Source: Limanda limanda
Lineage: Eukaryota > Chordata > Actinopteri > Pleuronectiformes > Pleuronectidae
DNA length: 64,000 nt
Direction of reading: 5' to 3'
Assembly (NCBI RefSeq): GCF_963576545.1
Contig: NC_083653.1
Location: forward strand, 20,619,639 to 20,683,638
This document shows, one piece after another, positions 36,627 through 47,070 of this stretch (position 1 is its first letter; every line of letters begins with the position of its first letter). The notes under the pieces were generated by a model. That model was not told where the DNA came from and did no database searches. It saw only the letters and a program-made list of their open reading frames with translations. Position numbers and translations under genes: made by a program.

Positions 36627-37253
36627 TTACACAGGGTTCACACCGGACGCATAAGCCACGCCTAAGCTATGCGCCTCCCATCCACCCCCCTGTTAAACCT
36701 GAATCGATCACACTGAAAAATGATTTTAAACGATATTGATGACATATTTTATATGATATAAATGATTAAGTATGTATTCCCCTTCTGTGTCCTGGAGTTT
36801 TAATTTTACCAATTTTACCAATCACATTATTAAATGTCCCCCTCTGCCCATCCACTACAGCCACACAAGCAGTCATATAGATAAAAAGAGAGAGAGGGGG
36901 GGCCAACCTACTCTCCACATAGGCTGGAGTGGAGAATACGTAATTTACCCTCGACATCCAACATTGAACGGAGCAAACAGCGGAGAAGTTCTTGAAAATG
37001 GATGACATTAAATTAATAATTGTGAAAAAGTGGAGAAGTACAGTGAGCTGTATGATCCTCAGCACATGTCGTATAAAGACAACACCAAAAAAGACACATG
37101 TTGGGGGACACTGTTGCAGTTAATGTTGGAGCAACAAGTAAGTATATGCTTGAAAAAAATGATTAAATGCCGTTTTTACTGCAGGCTGATAACAGCACAA
37201 GTATGTGAGGTTATTAGGGCGGTGCTTTAGCGTCCGGTGTGAACCCGGCGTTA
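36627..37253 (+). mobile_element. PIF/Harbinger element with TTA duplications
   Basis: The element proper is 36630-37250 (621 bp). Its left end CACAGGGTTCACACCGGACG and its right end, read inverted, CGCCGGGTTCACACCGGACG, agree at 27 of the first 33 positions. TTA flanks both sides (36627-36629 and 37251-37253), the 3-bp target duplication typical of PIF/Harbinger. Inside is one MADF/Myb-like exon and no transposase, so it is a deletion derivative that depended on another copy's enzymes. Confidence 0.85.
36998..37137 (+). pseudogene. Harbinger MADF/Myb-like protein exon, frameshifted
   Basis: Begins ATGGATGAC and, after a one-base frame change near 37030, reads VEKYSELYDPQHMSYKDN and KKDTCWGTLL. 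This is the MADF/Myb-like pattern (YPELYDP..Y.D...K..AW) of the second protein encoded by Harbinger transposons, which helps the transposase reach the nucleus and bind DNA. A consensus donor (ACAA/GTAAGTAT) ends the exon at about 37137. The frameshift and the absence of later exons show it is dead. Confidence 0.65.
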
Positions 37254-37840
37254 GACAAACAAGCAGTCGCACAAGCAAACAGAGCTATCCTGTGTACCCA
37301 CGAGACAACACAAAGCAATCCAGCCACAACCATTAGTCTACAACAACATGATATGAAAAGCCAAGTAAAACAATAGCAGCAATTGTAAAAAAATATATAT
37401 AACATCAGTAACGGCATTTTACAGGCATTGTTATATCTTCTCTAGCAGGTCACAAATGAAAAGACGCATGTGACAGCATGTTCCCATCAACTTAATTATG
37501 CATTCAGGAGAAATAAACCCAGTTATGAGTAAACTTGGAGCACTTGAGCAACTTGTAGGGTTCAATCTCTGAAAAACGACATTGTGTCTTCAGAAGAGAA
37601 AACTCTGGAAGTTCACTGGAAACTCAGATTGGAGAATGTGACACAGATGTTTTAGCAGACAATTGAAGAGCTGAGGACATTGAGAAGGTGCCTTGAATGA
37701 AATTCTGGCACTAATTTGTGTGATATCAGTCCTGGTTGACATGGCAACACTCACCGGTGGGAGGCAAACACTTATACTTTGTCAGAAAAACAACAGAGGA
37801 TTGGCTGCGCATATGTTTACAGAGATGCAATACAGACACA
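37254..37840. other. Unassigned non-coding sequence
   Basis: Nothing recognised between the Harbinger element and the TA/CA array. Confidence 0.45.
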
Positions 37841-37885
37841 CATACTGTATACACACATATATACATATATAAATACATACATAAA
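37841..37885. repeat. CA/TA-rich microsatellite
   Basis: ACACATACTGTATACACACATATATACATATATAAATACATACATA is a degenerate compound repeat of about 45 bp. The frames reading Ile-Tyr-Thr-His repeats across it are spurious. Confidence 0.7.
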
Positions 37886-38230
37886 CAAATCAAATCCATG
37901 TCTTTTTTGTTTGTTGCCATGTCACTTGTCCCTACGGAGGGTTACTGTTAAGGTTTTAACGATAGAACTACTCTTGTGGATTCTGCACTTTAATGGTATT
38001 TTTATCAGCTGTTTTTATTCCATTGTATTTTTTAAAGAAAAAAATTAACTAATTAAATGAAAATTAAACAAATTGAGAAAGGTAATCAACAGTATTATTC
38101 TCAACCGTTATTTCATGTTTTTAAGAGGTATATAACGAGAGTGGGATATGCAGGTAGACTGCAGAAAGCAGCAGAAAATCATTCTTAGCAATTATTCTGG
38201 CATACTACTCATCCTTTGAGTCACACATTG

Positions 38231-38396
38231 GGTGGGAGGCAGGGTACAGGTCAGGCAGGTCAAGCGTACAGAGAAAAGAAACAATTTACATTCACACTTA
38301 CAATAAATGTAAGAGTTTTAACCAAACTCCAATATGCATGCTTTGGACAGTGGCAGGAAGCCGGAGAAAACCCACACAGGAAGGGGCTTTACACAG
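38231..38396 (-). repeat. tRNA-promoter SINE fragment, second copy
   Basis: On the plus strand GGCAGGGTACAGGTCAGGCA, TTTACATTCACACTTACA, GCATGCTTTGGACAGTGGCA, GGAAGCCGGAGAAAACCCA and CACAGGAAGGGGCTTTACAC follow the order of the SINE at 4939-5585. It lies on the minus strand and is more diverged than the first copy. The tRNA-like head is missing. Confidence 0.55.
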
Positions 38397-39559
38397 TGCG
38401 ACAACTACTGACATAGATATGTTTCCATCATCATGTGAAGTAATTACAACTTCATTCCATGCATTTTTCAATCTTCCACACAACAGCAGATGACAGTGCA
38501 CATCGGAGCAGAGCAGAAGTGTATAGCCTTTAATCTGTCCAGCAAAAAAAAAAGTTCAAAATGACCATTGTCTTGTTTTGCAGATGCATTTTTGATAAAA
38601 GACAACGATCAGCCTCTGTGACAGAAACATTAATTCTGTGAGGGCTTCACTGTAAAAGCCAGCCCATGTTTTTCTAGCTGAATGTTTTCAAAGTAAGGCG
38701 GCAGCAGGAGGAAATATTGGATTAATATTACCCTATTTTTATTCCAGTTCTGTTACGGCTGTAGAGGAGAGGGAACAATAAACAGAGGCTGATATCAATC
38801 GGATCAAATTACATCTAGATGAGAGTAGATTACAGGCAATGCTTCCTGTGAGTCCTTCATCTTCATGAATTCAATGCAGGACTCTGCCTACAAAAACTGC
38901 TCAGTGTAAATACTATGCATTGAGTGGCTAATGCAAAAACATTGCCAAACATAAATGGCATTAAAACTTTGCGTGTTTTTAAGAAAACTACTTTGTGTGT
39001 CCTCAAAGATAATCCAGCATGAGTTAAAAGGCAAATTCCATCCACAGTATCTGTGTACTGAAACCAAGTGGTTTATTAAGTTACATGAAGCAAATGAGAT
39101 TGGTGGGACAATGTCAAACGCAGCATCACAGCAGTATAACAAGTGTGCTGACGGGAGAAGGACGAAAAATGTGAATATGGGAGAATCAATCCAACATTTT
39201 AAAGCATTTCAATGCCAAAGTAAAGCTGCTACATAATCCTAACTTGAAGGAGAACACAAATTAAATCAAGTGTTAATATAAAAAATGTAATAATGTTCAG
39301 ATTCTGCCTGGTGATGCAGTCATTTATTTTCCTGAAGATATAAAACATTGCTTTATGTGACCAGGAGATTCTGCACCAATGTTCTCAGGATTCTGGAGGT
39401 TTAGAGTCAGTAAATGTATCTTGCTCTGCCTTAACCCCACTGCACCTCTCACTTTCCAGTATTGTGATGTGAAATTGAAGAGGTCAGCAGCTTACACATT
39501 GTTTCTCTGTGAGTAACCCCACTGAAACCAACTGGAGGGTCCTTCCACCCTGAGCTTTC
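38397..39559. other. Unassigned non-coding sequence
   Basis: Nothing recognisable. The 93-codon frame at 38955-39236 and its minus-strand partners have no domain. Confidence 0.45.
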
Positions 39560-39990
39560 CACACCCAACATTTGAGGTTGGGAATTAATCAGTGTATAGG
39601 AAGCAGGCTCCTTATGAATATTCACTAAAATAAATTAACACCATTCACCTCAGTCTTCTTAACTGCACTTGAACTGGCGAACCCTTTAATCACTCCAGTT
39701 AATTGGTTTTCAACTACGTTCATAATGAAATGAACGTGGAGGAGTGATGGGCTTGAACAGGACCAGTTCCAACTGGGTTTGACTTTCACATGGCTCACAG
39801 ATGGGAGGGCTGGCCGTCCTGGCCAATCCATTTATTTCCTGAAAGACGTTGCTGCACTTTACAGATACATATCAATGGAACTGGAGTATCCAGCATCTCT
39901 TGACACTTTATTATTCATGAATAAATCCACGCTTAATCTTCATGTAACATGATTGATTTCGATTAGCTCGTTTACTACAGACACCACAGA
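39560..39990. promoter_or_regulatory. Possible conserved non-coding element
   Basis: GGGAATTAATCAGTG, ATAAATTAACACC, CCAGTTAATTGG, TTATTATTCATGAATAAATC and ACGCTTAATCTTCATG are spaced through complex, repeat-free sequence, as in homeodomain-rich enhancers. This is a judgement on texture, untested by alignment. Confidence 0.25.
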
Positions 39991-41140
39991 TAAGACTCAA
40001 AGTACAGTTATAGAACAAACTGACCATTTCAGCTCAGACAACTGCTGGTACTCACCAATTTTATCAACACTAATTCATTCTCATTCTGCCCATTCACCTG
40101 TATGTAATTCAGAGATTTAAAATATTAAAATACCGGACTTTTTGGGTGTTTAATGTTAAAAAAAACGTCTGTCTTCATACCCAAAGAATGACTACATGGT
40201 GTAAATTTTATAATTTGGCTCATGTCTAAAAGAGTGTGAGTGGATGGTTCAGGTGCAGCCCAGAATTTATTAACATGCACCAACAAATATGAGGGCGCAT
40301 TGGTGCAAACATCCAATTTAATAATATTTAATATTATTTAGAAAAGATTTTGGGAAATTCAAACCCTGCCTACTTTAAAATTATAATTCATACAGCTGAA
40401 TTACAAATACTAAACACAGTCTTATGGTAATGACAAGCACCTCGATCAAGCCCTACTGTGACCTTAATGAAAGAAGCAGGTTACAGCCTGGCAGCAGGTT
40501 AAAGAATACAGGAAGGGAGCAAGAGGTTTTACAGAACAATGAAAAAGGCTATAGGTTCAGGGTAAGGGTTACAAACGAAGGCAGGAGTGGAAGTATGCCT
40601 GCAGCGGAGAGCACAGTACCAGGGAACCTGCTGACAATGGAGCTTGTTCATTGACTTTTCATCCACAGTTTGTCTAGGTTCATGGCAAAACAGTGACGCT
40701 GAGTAAAGCCCAAAGGATGATTCTGCATTTATCAGGGGAAAGGGTATTATACACCTTTGGTGAGTGCAATATATTCTGACCCAAGACTTTTGCATAATAT
40801 TAGATAGACATAACATGTTCTTAAGACAAACTAACATTATTGATCTGCTAAAGTTTCTGGGGGCTAGGGACGCAGATATAAGTGATATCCTTCTGACATT
40901 TTGCCCAATGCTGTGACTCAGGTCTATACGAAGGAAAACATTTTTTTTATTTTTAATCCATTTTGGAAAGAAATCTCCATACAGACCACAACAAAACATG
41001 ATTACAAAACGCACAAACCAGCATGACAGGCCTGTTTGGGGGTGATAAGGTCTACATGTTCTACATGTCAGAGAAGAACACTGTGGTGTACTAGGGATCG
41101 GATGAGTTGTATGTGTTAATGTGAGTAAAGTGATCGGGTA
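39991..41140. other. Unassigned non-coding sequence
   Basis: This interval contains the longest open frame of the window (207 codons, minus strand, 40529-41152). The translation has no domain, signal peptide or repeat, and it runs into the solo LTR. In a window this size a frame of that length is within chance expectation, so no gene is called. Confidence 0.45.
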
Positions 41141-41395
41141 TGACAGTGTCACAGTTCCTCTGTGCCTCCAGTGCCCCTCCCCTTCTTGTTTCCCTTTTCC
41201 CGCAGGTGCAGCACATCTCGGTCATGACCCGGCTCTCCAGGCGCAGTCCTCACGGAGTTCTCAGCCGACCTGTCTACCCCCCCGCAGAAGACCTCTCTCC
41301 TACATCAATAAACTTCCTTGAACGCACCACCCTCTCTGGCTCTGTTTTGACTCTGCTCTGGGGTCCCGCTCGAGACCTCAGTCGTCACATGACAG
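41141..41395 (+). mobile_element. Solo LTR with 6-bp target duplication
   Basis: The LTR proper is 41147-41389 (243 bp). It starts TGTCACAG and ends GTCGTCACA, the TG...CA form of LTRs. TGACAG is present directly before (41141-41146) and directly after (41390-41395). AATAAA at 41307-41312 is followed by about 77 bp to the 3' end, as expected for an LTR polyadenylation signal. Gypsy-like families usually make 4-6 bp duplications. There is no internal region or second LTR, so it is the product of LTR-LTR recombination. The frames at 41121-41321 and 41140-41412 are not genes. Confidence 0.75.
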
Positions 41396-42589
41396 GATCC
41401 ATTCAGAAGTAGTAAGACAGGAAGATACCAGCCGCAGAACTACGCTGGTACGTCCTGGACACACTGGACATAAGACACATAACTGCACTTCTCCTGCTTT
41501 GATATATGATATTTGTCTCCACACAGATTACAAACTGATGTATACTGACTGTATTATGCTCTACAGACATTCGTAAAGATTGAAATGATTTAGTTGAAGT
41601 TACTGTGGTAAAGTATTTCTATTTTACTGATTACCACAGTGTTTCTCAAAAGAGAAAGAACCACAGCGTACTGTGAGTGTATCCAGTGTCTCACTTCAGA
41701 GAAGTTCGCAGTAGTTTGGTCTCAGATCGTTGTCCTCTCTGCTCCTTCTTTGATGAGAGGACAATCTAGTGGGGGTTGGGGAGGTGCTCTCTGTAGCCTG
41801 CCTGGCTGATTGATTTACCTGGATCTCGTCGAAGACAGAGATCGATGTCTGTCGTTGATTGTCCAGAGATTACCCTGGCGTAATAGAGACACCACTCATT
41901 TCAACTGCTCTCCAGACTTAGAAATTATGTGGGTCAACACATCCATTTAAGTTTAAACAAGCATGCTATCGAGAGAGAACGCAGAGTCAGGCTTTCAAGT
42001 GGGTGGATTAAAATGTAATCTCTGCCCATGAAATTATGATGTGGAAATGGCTCATGGACCCAAGATGCCTTCTGCGGTTTTTCTGCTGGTTTACAACAAC
42101 AAACTTTAATTTTTCATCCAGAAAAAACAGGATATAAGTGGTCACTGCTCGACCTTGAGCTAATGGAAGATAATGCCCGCTGATTTAGCCTCTTTCCTGT
42201 TTCCTACTTCAGAAAGTAAAACCACAGTGCCCCTTTTAAACCATCTCGATCGACTTTCGATGACGACACATTCGAACTCTGGATGACTCGTGGAATCCCG
42301 CTAAGCCTAACAACCTTTGATACCATGAAAAGTAATCCTCTTTGCAACATCTTCATGAAACCTGCCATTGTGCAGATCAGTTTCCAATTAGGATGGTAAA
42401 ATTGGAAGAAACCCATCTATTTTATGGGGAATACATTACTAATTCACATTCAAATCCCATCCCCCTGTCGGATTCTTCAACAAAGCTTTGCTTTGGCAAA
42501 TAAATGACATTACAAGACAAGACCCAAAACTGTTTTGGATTAACGGAAAAGAATGAGTCAGGTATGGCTTGCAGCTTGCGTTTGACATC

Positions 42590-42594
<5 letters not shown>
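41396..42594. other. Unassigned non-coding sequence
   Basis: Nothing recognised. The sequence around 41640-41890 is GC-richer than its surroundings but shows no repeat ends. Confidence 0.45.

Positions 42595-42623
<29 letters not shown>
42595..42623 (+). repeat. A29 homopolymer
   Basis: Twenty-nine consecutive A residues. This could be a retroposon tail, but no retroposon body or duplication is evident upstream, so it is left as a mononucleotide repeat. Its length may be inexact because of sequencing slippage. Confidence 0.9.
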
Positions 42624-42626
<3 letters not shown>

Positions 42627-42739
42627 CCCACCTCTTTTTTAGTGAATAGAATTTTTTTAACACATTGCTCATAATTCCATGCTTTGCTCCTACAAGGCCC
42701 TTGCCTTGTTTCAACACAGTTCAGGGAGCCTTGACGGCA

Positions 42740-43200
42740 GGAATACCCATAAAAGATGGCATGTCAGGGTGAGGAATAGGCTAACTAATGAGGACCCTCA
42801 TAATCCTTTAGCTCGAGCTTAATGGGGCATTTGAAGGAGGACAATGCATCTTCTGGCACATAACCCCACTCTTTTTCACACTCTCTTTGCAGAAAATCAT
42901 GTTACAAGGGGAGCACAATTAGCCAAAGCAGTGATAAAGAGCCATGGTGCCTTCTTTAAGCTAAAATAATATTGCACTTCAGAGCATGCATTAATCAGTA
43001 GTGCTGCTACATTATAATGCTCACAGGCATTATTCACCCATTTTAATCCATTATTAGCATTGGGTACGATGATGGAATAATTCTTCACATAAGTCCTTCA
43101 TAAATTGCACTAATTGTAAGGGAATTTTGTCTAATTGAGTTTAATGAAAGTTTTTCTTGAACTTCACCAAAACAGATTAAAACCTTGATGACAGATAACA
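42740..43200. promoter_or_regulatory. Possible conserved non-coding element
   Basis: A repeat-free block with GGCTAACTAATGAGG, GCACAATTAGCC, GCATGCATTAATCAG, CATTTTAATCCATTATTAGC, GCACTAATTGTAAGG and TTGTCTAATTGAG. The density of TAAT cores in complex sequence over 460 bp is the highest in the window and resembles enhancers near developmental regulators. No gene is visible nearby and conservation has not been tested. Confidence 0.35.
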
Positions 43201-43875
43201 GGCTCCGACTGCAGCAGTGAAAAATCGGAGCCTTGCTTTTTTTCCTACTTGGTGCTAAGGACTGGTTTCCTGGCTGCAGTCAGAAAGCTGAGATCTCAGC
43301 TACCGCCCCCCTGCTGTACTCTGTCTTCCTATTATAATACTATCACCTCATCCCTGATAGATCCATGCACCTGCCCCCTGTGTGTTCAGGCAATGAATAT
43401 GTATGCCTAGGAATAATAACAAGAAAATCTTAGTCAAATCACTGCTGGCTGTCGCGGTAAATCGCGCCTGTATAAAATCCCAGGCTGCAATGATCCCTTT
43501 CTATATCCTGTGTATTCATTTTCTTGTTTAAGGCTAATTCTCTTACAGTAAATTCATTGAAGCAACTCTTGCACCACACATAGTATGTGCAGAGGACTGT
43601 GACCAGGATTTCACAGTACACGTGACAATCACTTGTTATGGTGCTCTAACAATGGAACTATACATTTTTGCACCCAGTCCTCACTACATAACTTCTGAAC
43701 TGGCATATGGGTCAAGAAATTGCATTATAAATACCATAATATTACCAGGAACACATGCAAAGCCTAATGTATTTCAGCTTTGGAAGTCAAATGGTACAAG
43801 TAATGCAAGGGCATGTCACACCATGCCGCTAGTGTTCTGCACCCTTCCATTAGGCGTTACAACATATATTCATAT
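43201..43875. other. Unassigned non-coding sequence with a small hairpin
   Basis: GGCTCCGA near 43204 pairs with TCGGAGCC about 16 bases later, followed by CTTGCTTTTTTT. In bacteria this would look like a terminator; in this setting it has no assigned role. The 93-codon frame at 43622-43903 has no domain. Confidence 0.4.
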
Positions 43876-43905
43876 ATTCATATGGGTGTTAACACCCATA
43901 TGAAT
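43876..43905. repeat. 30-bp perfect palindrome
   Basis: ATTCATATGGGTGTT is followed directly by its exact reverse complement, with no spacer. The centre GTTAAC is at 43888-43893. Half-sites of ATTCATAT also occur just upstream, so the palindrome may have grown from a short tandem repeat. Confidence 0.95.
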
Positions 43906-44184
43906 CCAGAAGATGTTGTTTTACCTGTTTAAGCACTTGAGCAATGTTTTGGCAACCTTTGTTCTATGTCACTGAGTCAGCTGTTCTCTGAAACCCCCTC
44001 AGATTCAAGGCACCAGGTGTGTATGAGATGCGTTGTGAGATGCTGAGGACCAATTGTTGGGTCTAGTGACTGACACACGGCTTCAATGCTACATGAAGGT
44101 CAGGGGCAGCTCCTGTGGACTGGCACACCAGGGTAGTGTTGATTCATAAGGGGGGCTGGAGTGTGTGTTTTTGTTATCGTTATC
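43906..44184. other. Unassigned sequence, possibly upstream LINE remnant
   Basis: Too diverged for me to assign. It may be part of the LINE remnant that becomes recognisable from about 44185. Confidence 0.35.
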
Positions 44185-44905
44185 AGGGTATCACACTGCA
44201 CAGCTTCAAATTGCTTAGCCTTGGATTCAGGACGAGGTGTGTTGATTCCCACTTGAGTGTGGAACTATTGACCAACAGCTACTTGTTGTGTTCGTATTCT
44301 CGGCAGCTTTGGGGACCTCCTAATGTGATTCTGTTGGCCACACCACACTGTGACTTCCAGCATGCACTGAGACAGTTTGCCACTGAGTGTTAGCTGTTTG
44401 GGAAGAGAATCACCACCTCCAAATCTGATGCCATGCTTCTAGGCCATAAAAACATTGCTCCCTGCTCACATTACTCCCTCTTTGTAGTGAGTTGTTGTCT
44501 GAAGCAGTAGAGTGGGATCAGGAGTGAGAATTTGATGGATCATAACTGATTGGTGTGGCATCAGCAATAATGCAGGCGTCGTACCTGACCACTTTCATTG
44601 AGGCGTGCGAGCTGAGGTGGAGGTCAGAGCTTTCCACTGATTCTGTGTTACACCCCTCAACCATGAGCATGGACTTTCGGTGGTGAAAGAAACAATGAAT
44701 TCAATCAGTAATAAAAGTGGATAAAATGGGTTTCCTCTGCAGAGGTGGCTTGGCTCACCCTGATAGAGGTTTGGAGTTCCAACATCTGGAAGCAGCTTGG
44801 AGTAGAACCACTTCATCTCCTCATCCCCCAGCAGAGAGCCCTGTTCAGGAGAGCTGCATCTGGACCACCAAGCTCAACCTGCTCCAACCACAGCCCAACT
44901 CCACA
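44185..44905 (+). pseudogene. Decayed LINE reverse-transcriptase region
   Basis: The order GGGTATCACACTGCACAGC, CTTGGATTCAGGACGAGGTG, TGTGATTCTGTTGGCCAC, GTGACTTCCAGCATGCACTG, ATCACCACCTCCAAATCTGA, TGGCATCAGCAATAATGCAG, GGGTTTCCTCTGCAGAGG, TGGCTTGGCTCACCCTGATA and CAGCTTGGAGTAGAACCAC follows, in sequence, the reverse-transcriptase region of a very common fish LINE that I recall as RTE-like. The YADD-type active-site segment just before TGTGATTCTGTT has been lost and frames shift repeatedly, so nothing is translatable. Several internal stretches are missing compared with intact copies. Confidence 0.6.
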
Positions 44906-46459
44906 TCACCGGGTACTATCTTATCTTATCTTTCTGTGATCAATCAAGCACAACCTTGATTAACCATAGGGCACTTGACAACCCTTATCATTTTTATAAT
45001 TAAAACAGCCAGTGTATTATAAGTGGTGTTATTATATTTTGTCCCCCTCAGATCTCTGCAGTTTGATAAATTAAATAGTATTATGTTTGATAAGAATGAC
45101 ATCAAGAAAAACACGGCCCACAATGTAAAAGGAAACAGAGCTGAAATGGACTGCCTCATGATCTTAGATACACAGTAGGAAACCCTTCACTGCAAACATG
45201 TTTTCCCTCTGCCGACTTGTGTAAAGATCGAGCTGTGAGACATCTGAGGATAACTGCTGCGGCTTTGTGTGTCACAGAATCCTGGTGATGAAAAAAAAAA
45301 AACATCAACAAAGGAAAAAAAAAATTCTTGATACTAACTCTCACCTACATATGGCACCTCTGGAGAAGGTGATTACGGCAGCCTCCGAACTGGCTGTTTT
45401 TAGTATAGCTGGAACATCACTCAACAGGCATGATGCGAGAAGGGGCCAGCAGCTCCATGGCTGTGTAGATATTGTGTCTTCATTAAAATCCACACATGGC
45501 TCTGCTGGGCAGCATTGTTTAGGGAGGCAGCAAGTGTCTCTTAAGGCTCATCTGCAGAAGCAGCAGCAGAACCCGACCGAGCAGCGTATCCATGAATTCC
45601 CTGTTACACGGCAGCCTTCTTCAGTTGGGTAAAGATGAGCAACTATTGATATAGATATAAAAACTAAAACAGAATCCGATATCCGCCTCTTGGGACTGCA
45701 AATGCTCGTTGAGACATACAGTTAGTGACCTGGAAAATGAAAGTTATGATTCTGCTCAACACATCACAGCTCAGCATTTCTAAGCTCTCAGGAAGCTAGC
45801 CACTAATTAAAGTCTTAATATCAAGAGTCACTCAGCATCTTGGTGAAAGGTGGACCCTGTTTATATTTGGGGAACAGTGCTTGTTAAAAAATGCATAAGG
45901 ATTTAATGGATGTGGGTACGCTGCCATCCTGACCATGCAGCATACATGACATATATTTGAAAATGTGCATATTTCAAGTGAAATAAACTTTCAGGCTTTA
46001 TTGGTGCATAAAAAGAAGCTGTCTTTTTATGCAGTTGTGGGAAGTGCTACAGAAAAAACTTGATGAGGGTGAAACGGAGAGCAAAAACCCCAGGGCCACA
46101 CTATGTTTTGAATCACACAATTAACCGTCTCTTAATTCATGTATAACTTATGACTTGCAAAGCCATCCAGGTCAATTATAGCTGCTGGCCAGCATAACTA
46201 GTCTCAGTGCGGGTGTGCAAGTGGTCCCTCAACTGGTGTGCTGCAACATATATGAAGAATCATAAAAGTAAACTAAATTATATATAGGTTTTTTGTCTAT
46301 AATAATATCCAGAAATATCCCAGTTACGAACGCATGTGCATTTGGAGCCTGGAGTCTGTGCAGTAGCAATGTGAGGATGGAACTGTGGTAGTGGGGTGCC
46401 ACTGATACATTCACTGAACCAATTGTTATTCAGTCCCAGCTGTCAATCAGGACGTTTTA
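44906..46459. other. Unassigned non-coding sequence with A-runs
   Basis: Two A-runs (about 45290-45302 and 45313-45323) and a CTTAT triplet near 44920 are the only simple repeats. The 121-codon plus-strand frame at 45267-45632 reads lysine- and glutamine-rich low-complexity sequence and is not supported. Confidence 0.45.
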
Positions 46460-46729
46460 CCTCGTTCTTATAACAAATTAAAATAAGTAATTAAAAGCAA
46501 ACTTCCGAAAATTAGCACTTGAATATACATCCGTGTAATGAGAACTACCTAAAACAACGCAAACGATCTTGGAGGATAAATGTATTAGACGTGAACTACA
46601 GCTTCTAAAAGAGGAGGCGGGATTTAATACCTATACTGCAGCAGGCCACCAAGTGGTGAGCGAGACACTTTTGCTTCATTTTTGGGGAACAGTCTTGTCG
46701 TCCATATTTACATACTGTCTATGATAAGA
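46460..46729. repeat. Common fish MITE-like repeat, one end
   Basis: ATACATCCGTGTAATGAGAA, CTACCTAAAACAAC, GTGAACTACAGCTTC, AAAGAGGAGGCGGGA, ACTGCAGCAGGCCACCAAG, TTTTGGGGAACAGTC and TTGTCGTCCATATTTACATA, ending TACTGTCTATGA, follow the order of a widespread fish repeat that ends in the reverse of CATAGACTGTATATAAA. Only this end is present or recognisable. The superfamily is unknown to me. Confidence 0.55.
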
Positions 46730-46979
46730 GCTAAATAATAATGTTACTCCTTGGATCACTCAAAGCTTCCTCCACTTGGAGATAGTCTACATAGAATCTA
46801 ATATGCAGACACCCTCTAAATCAGTCTGTGTGCGTGTGGTCAGCAATCATCTTGTTTTAGATTTATATATTACAATAGATTTAGCTTAATTGCATCACAT
46901 TTGTTTGTTTCACATGCAGACTGGACGAAGATTTATGTCATGAGTTAGAATAATTAACAATGTTTGAGTGCTCTCTTTC
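46730..46979. other. Short unassigned spacer
   Basis: Nothing recognised. Confidence 0.4.
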
Positions 46980-47070
46980 AATTCAATTCCAAATTTTATT
47001 CAAAACAACTTTATTTGTTCCCGGAGGGCAGTTCAAAGGCTCATACACTCGTGGTAATGAGAGAAGTGAC
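46980..47070 (-). mobile_element. LINE tail scrap
   Basis: AACTTTATTTGTTCCCGGAG followed by GGCAGTTCAAAGGCTCATAC resembles the reversed 3' end of fish LINEs (CCCC.GGGG.CAATTAAAGTT type). It is short and diverged. Confidence 0.35.

Noticed and set aside
40529..41152. 207-codon open frame on the minus strand
   Set aside because: No domain or signal, overlaps the solo LTR, and its length is within chance expectation for 64 kb in six frames.
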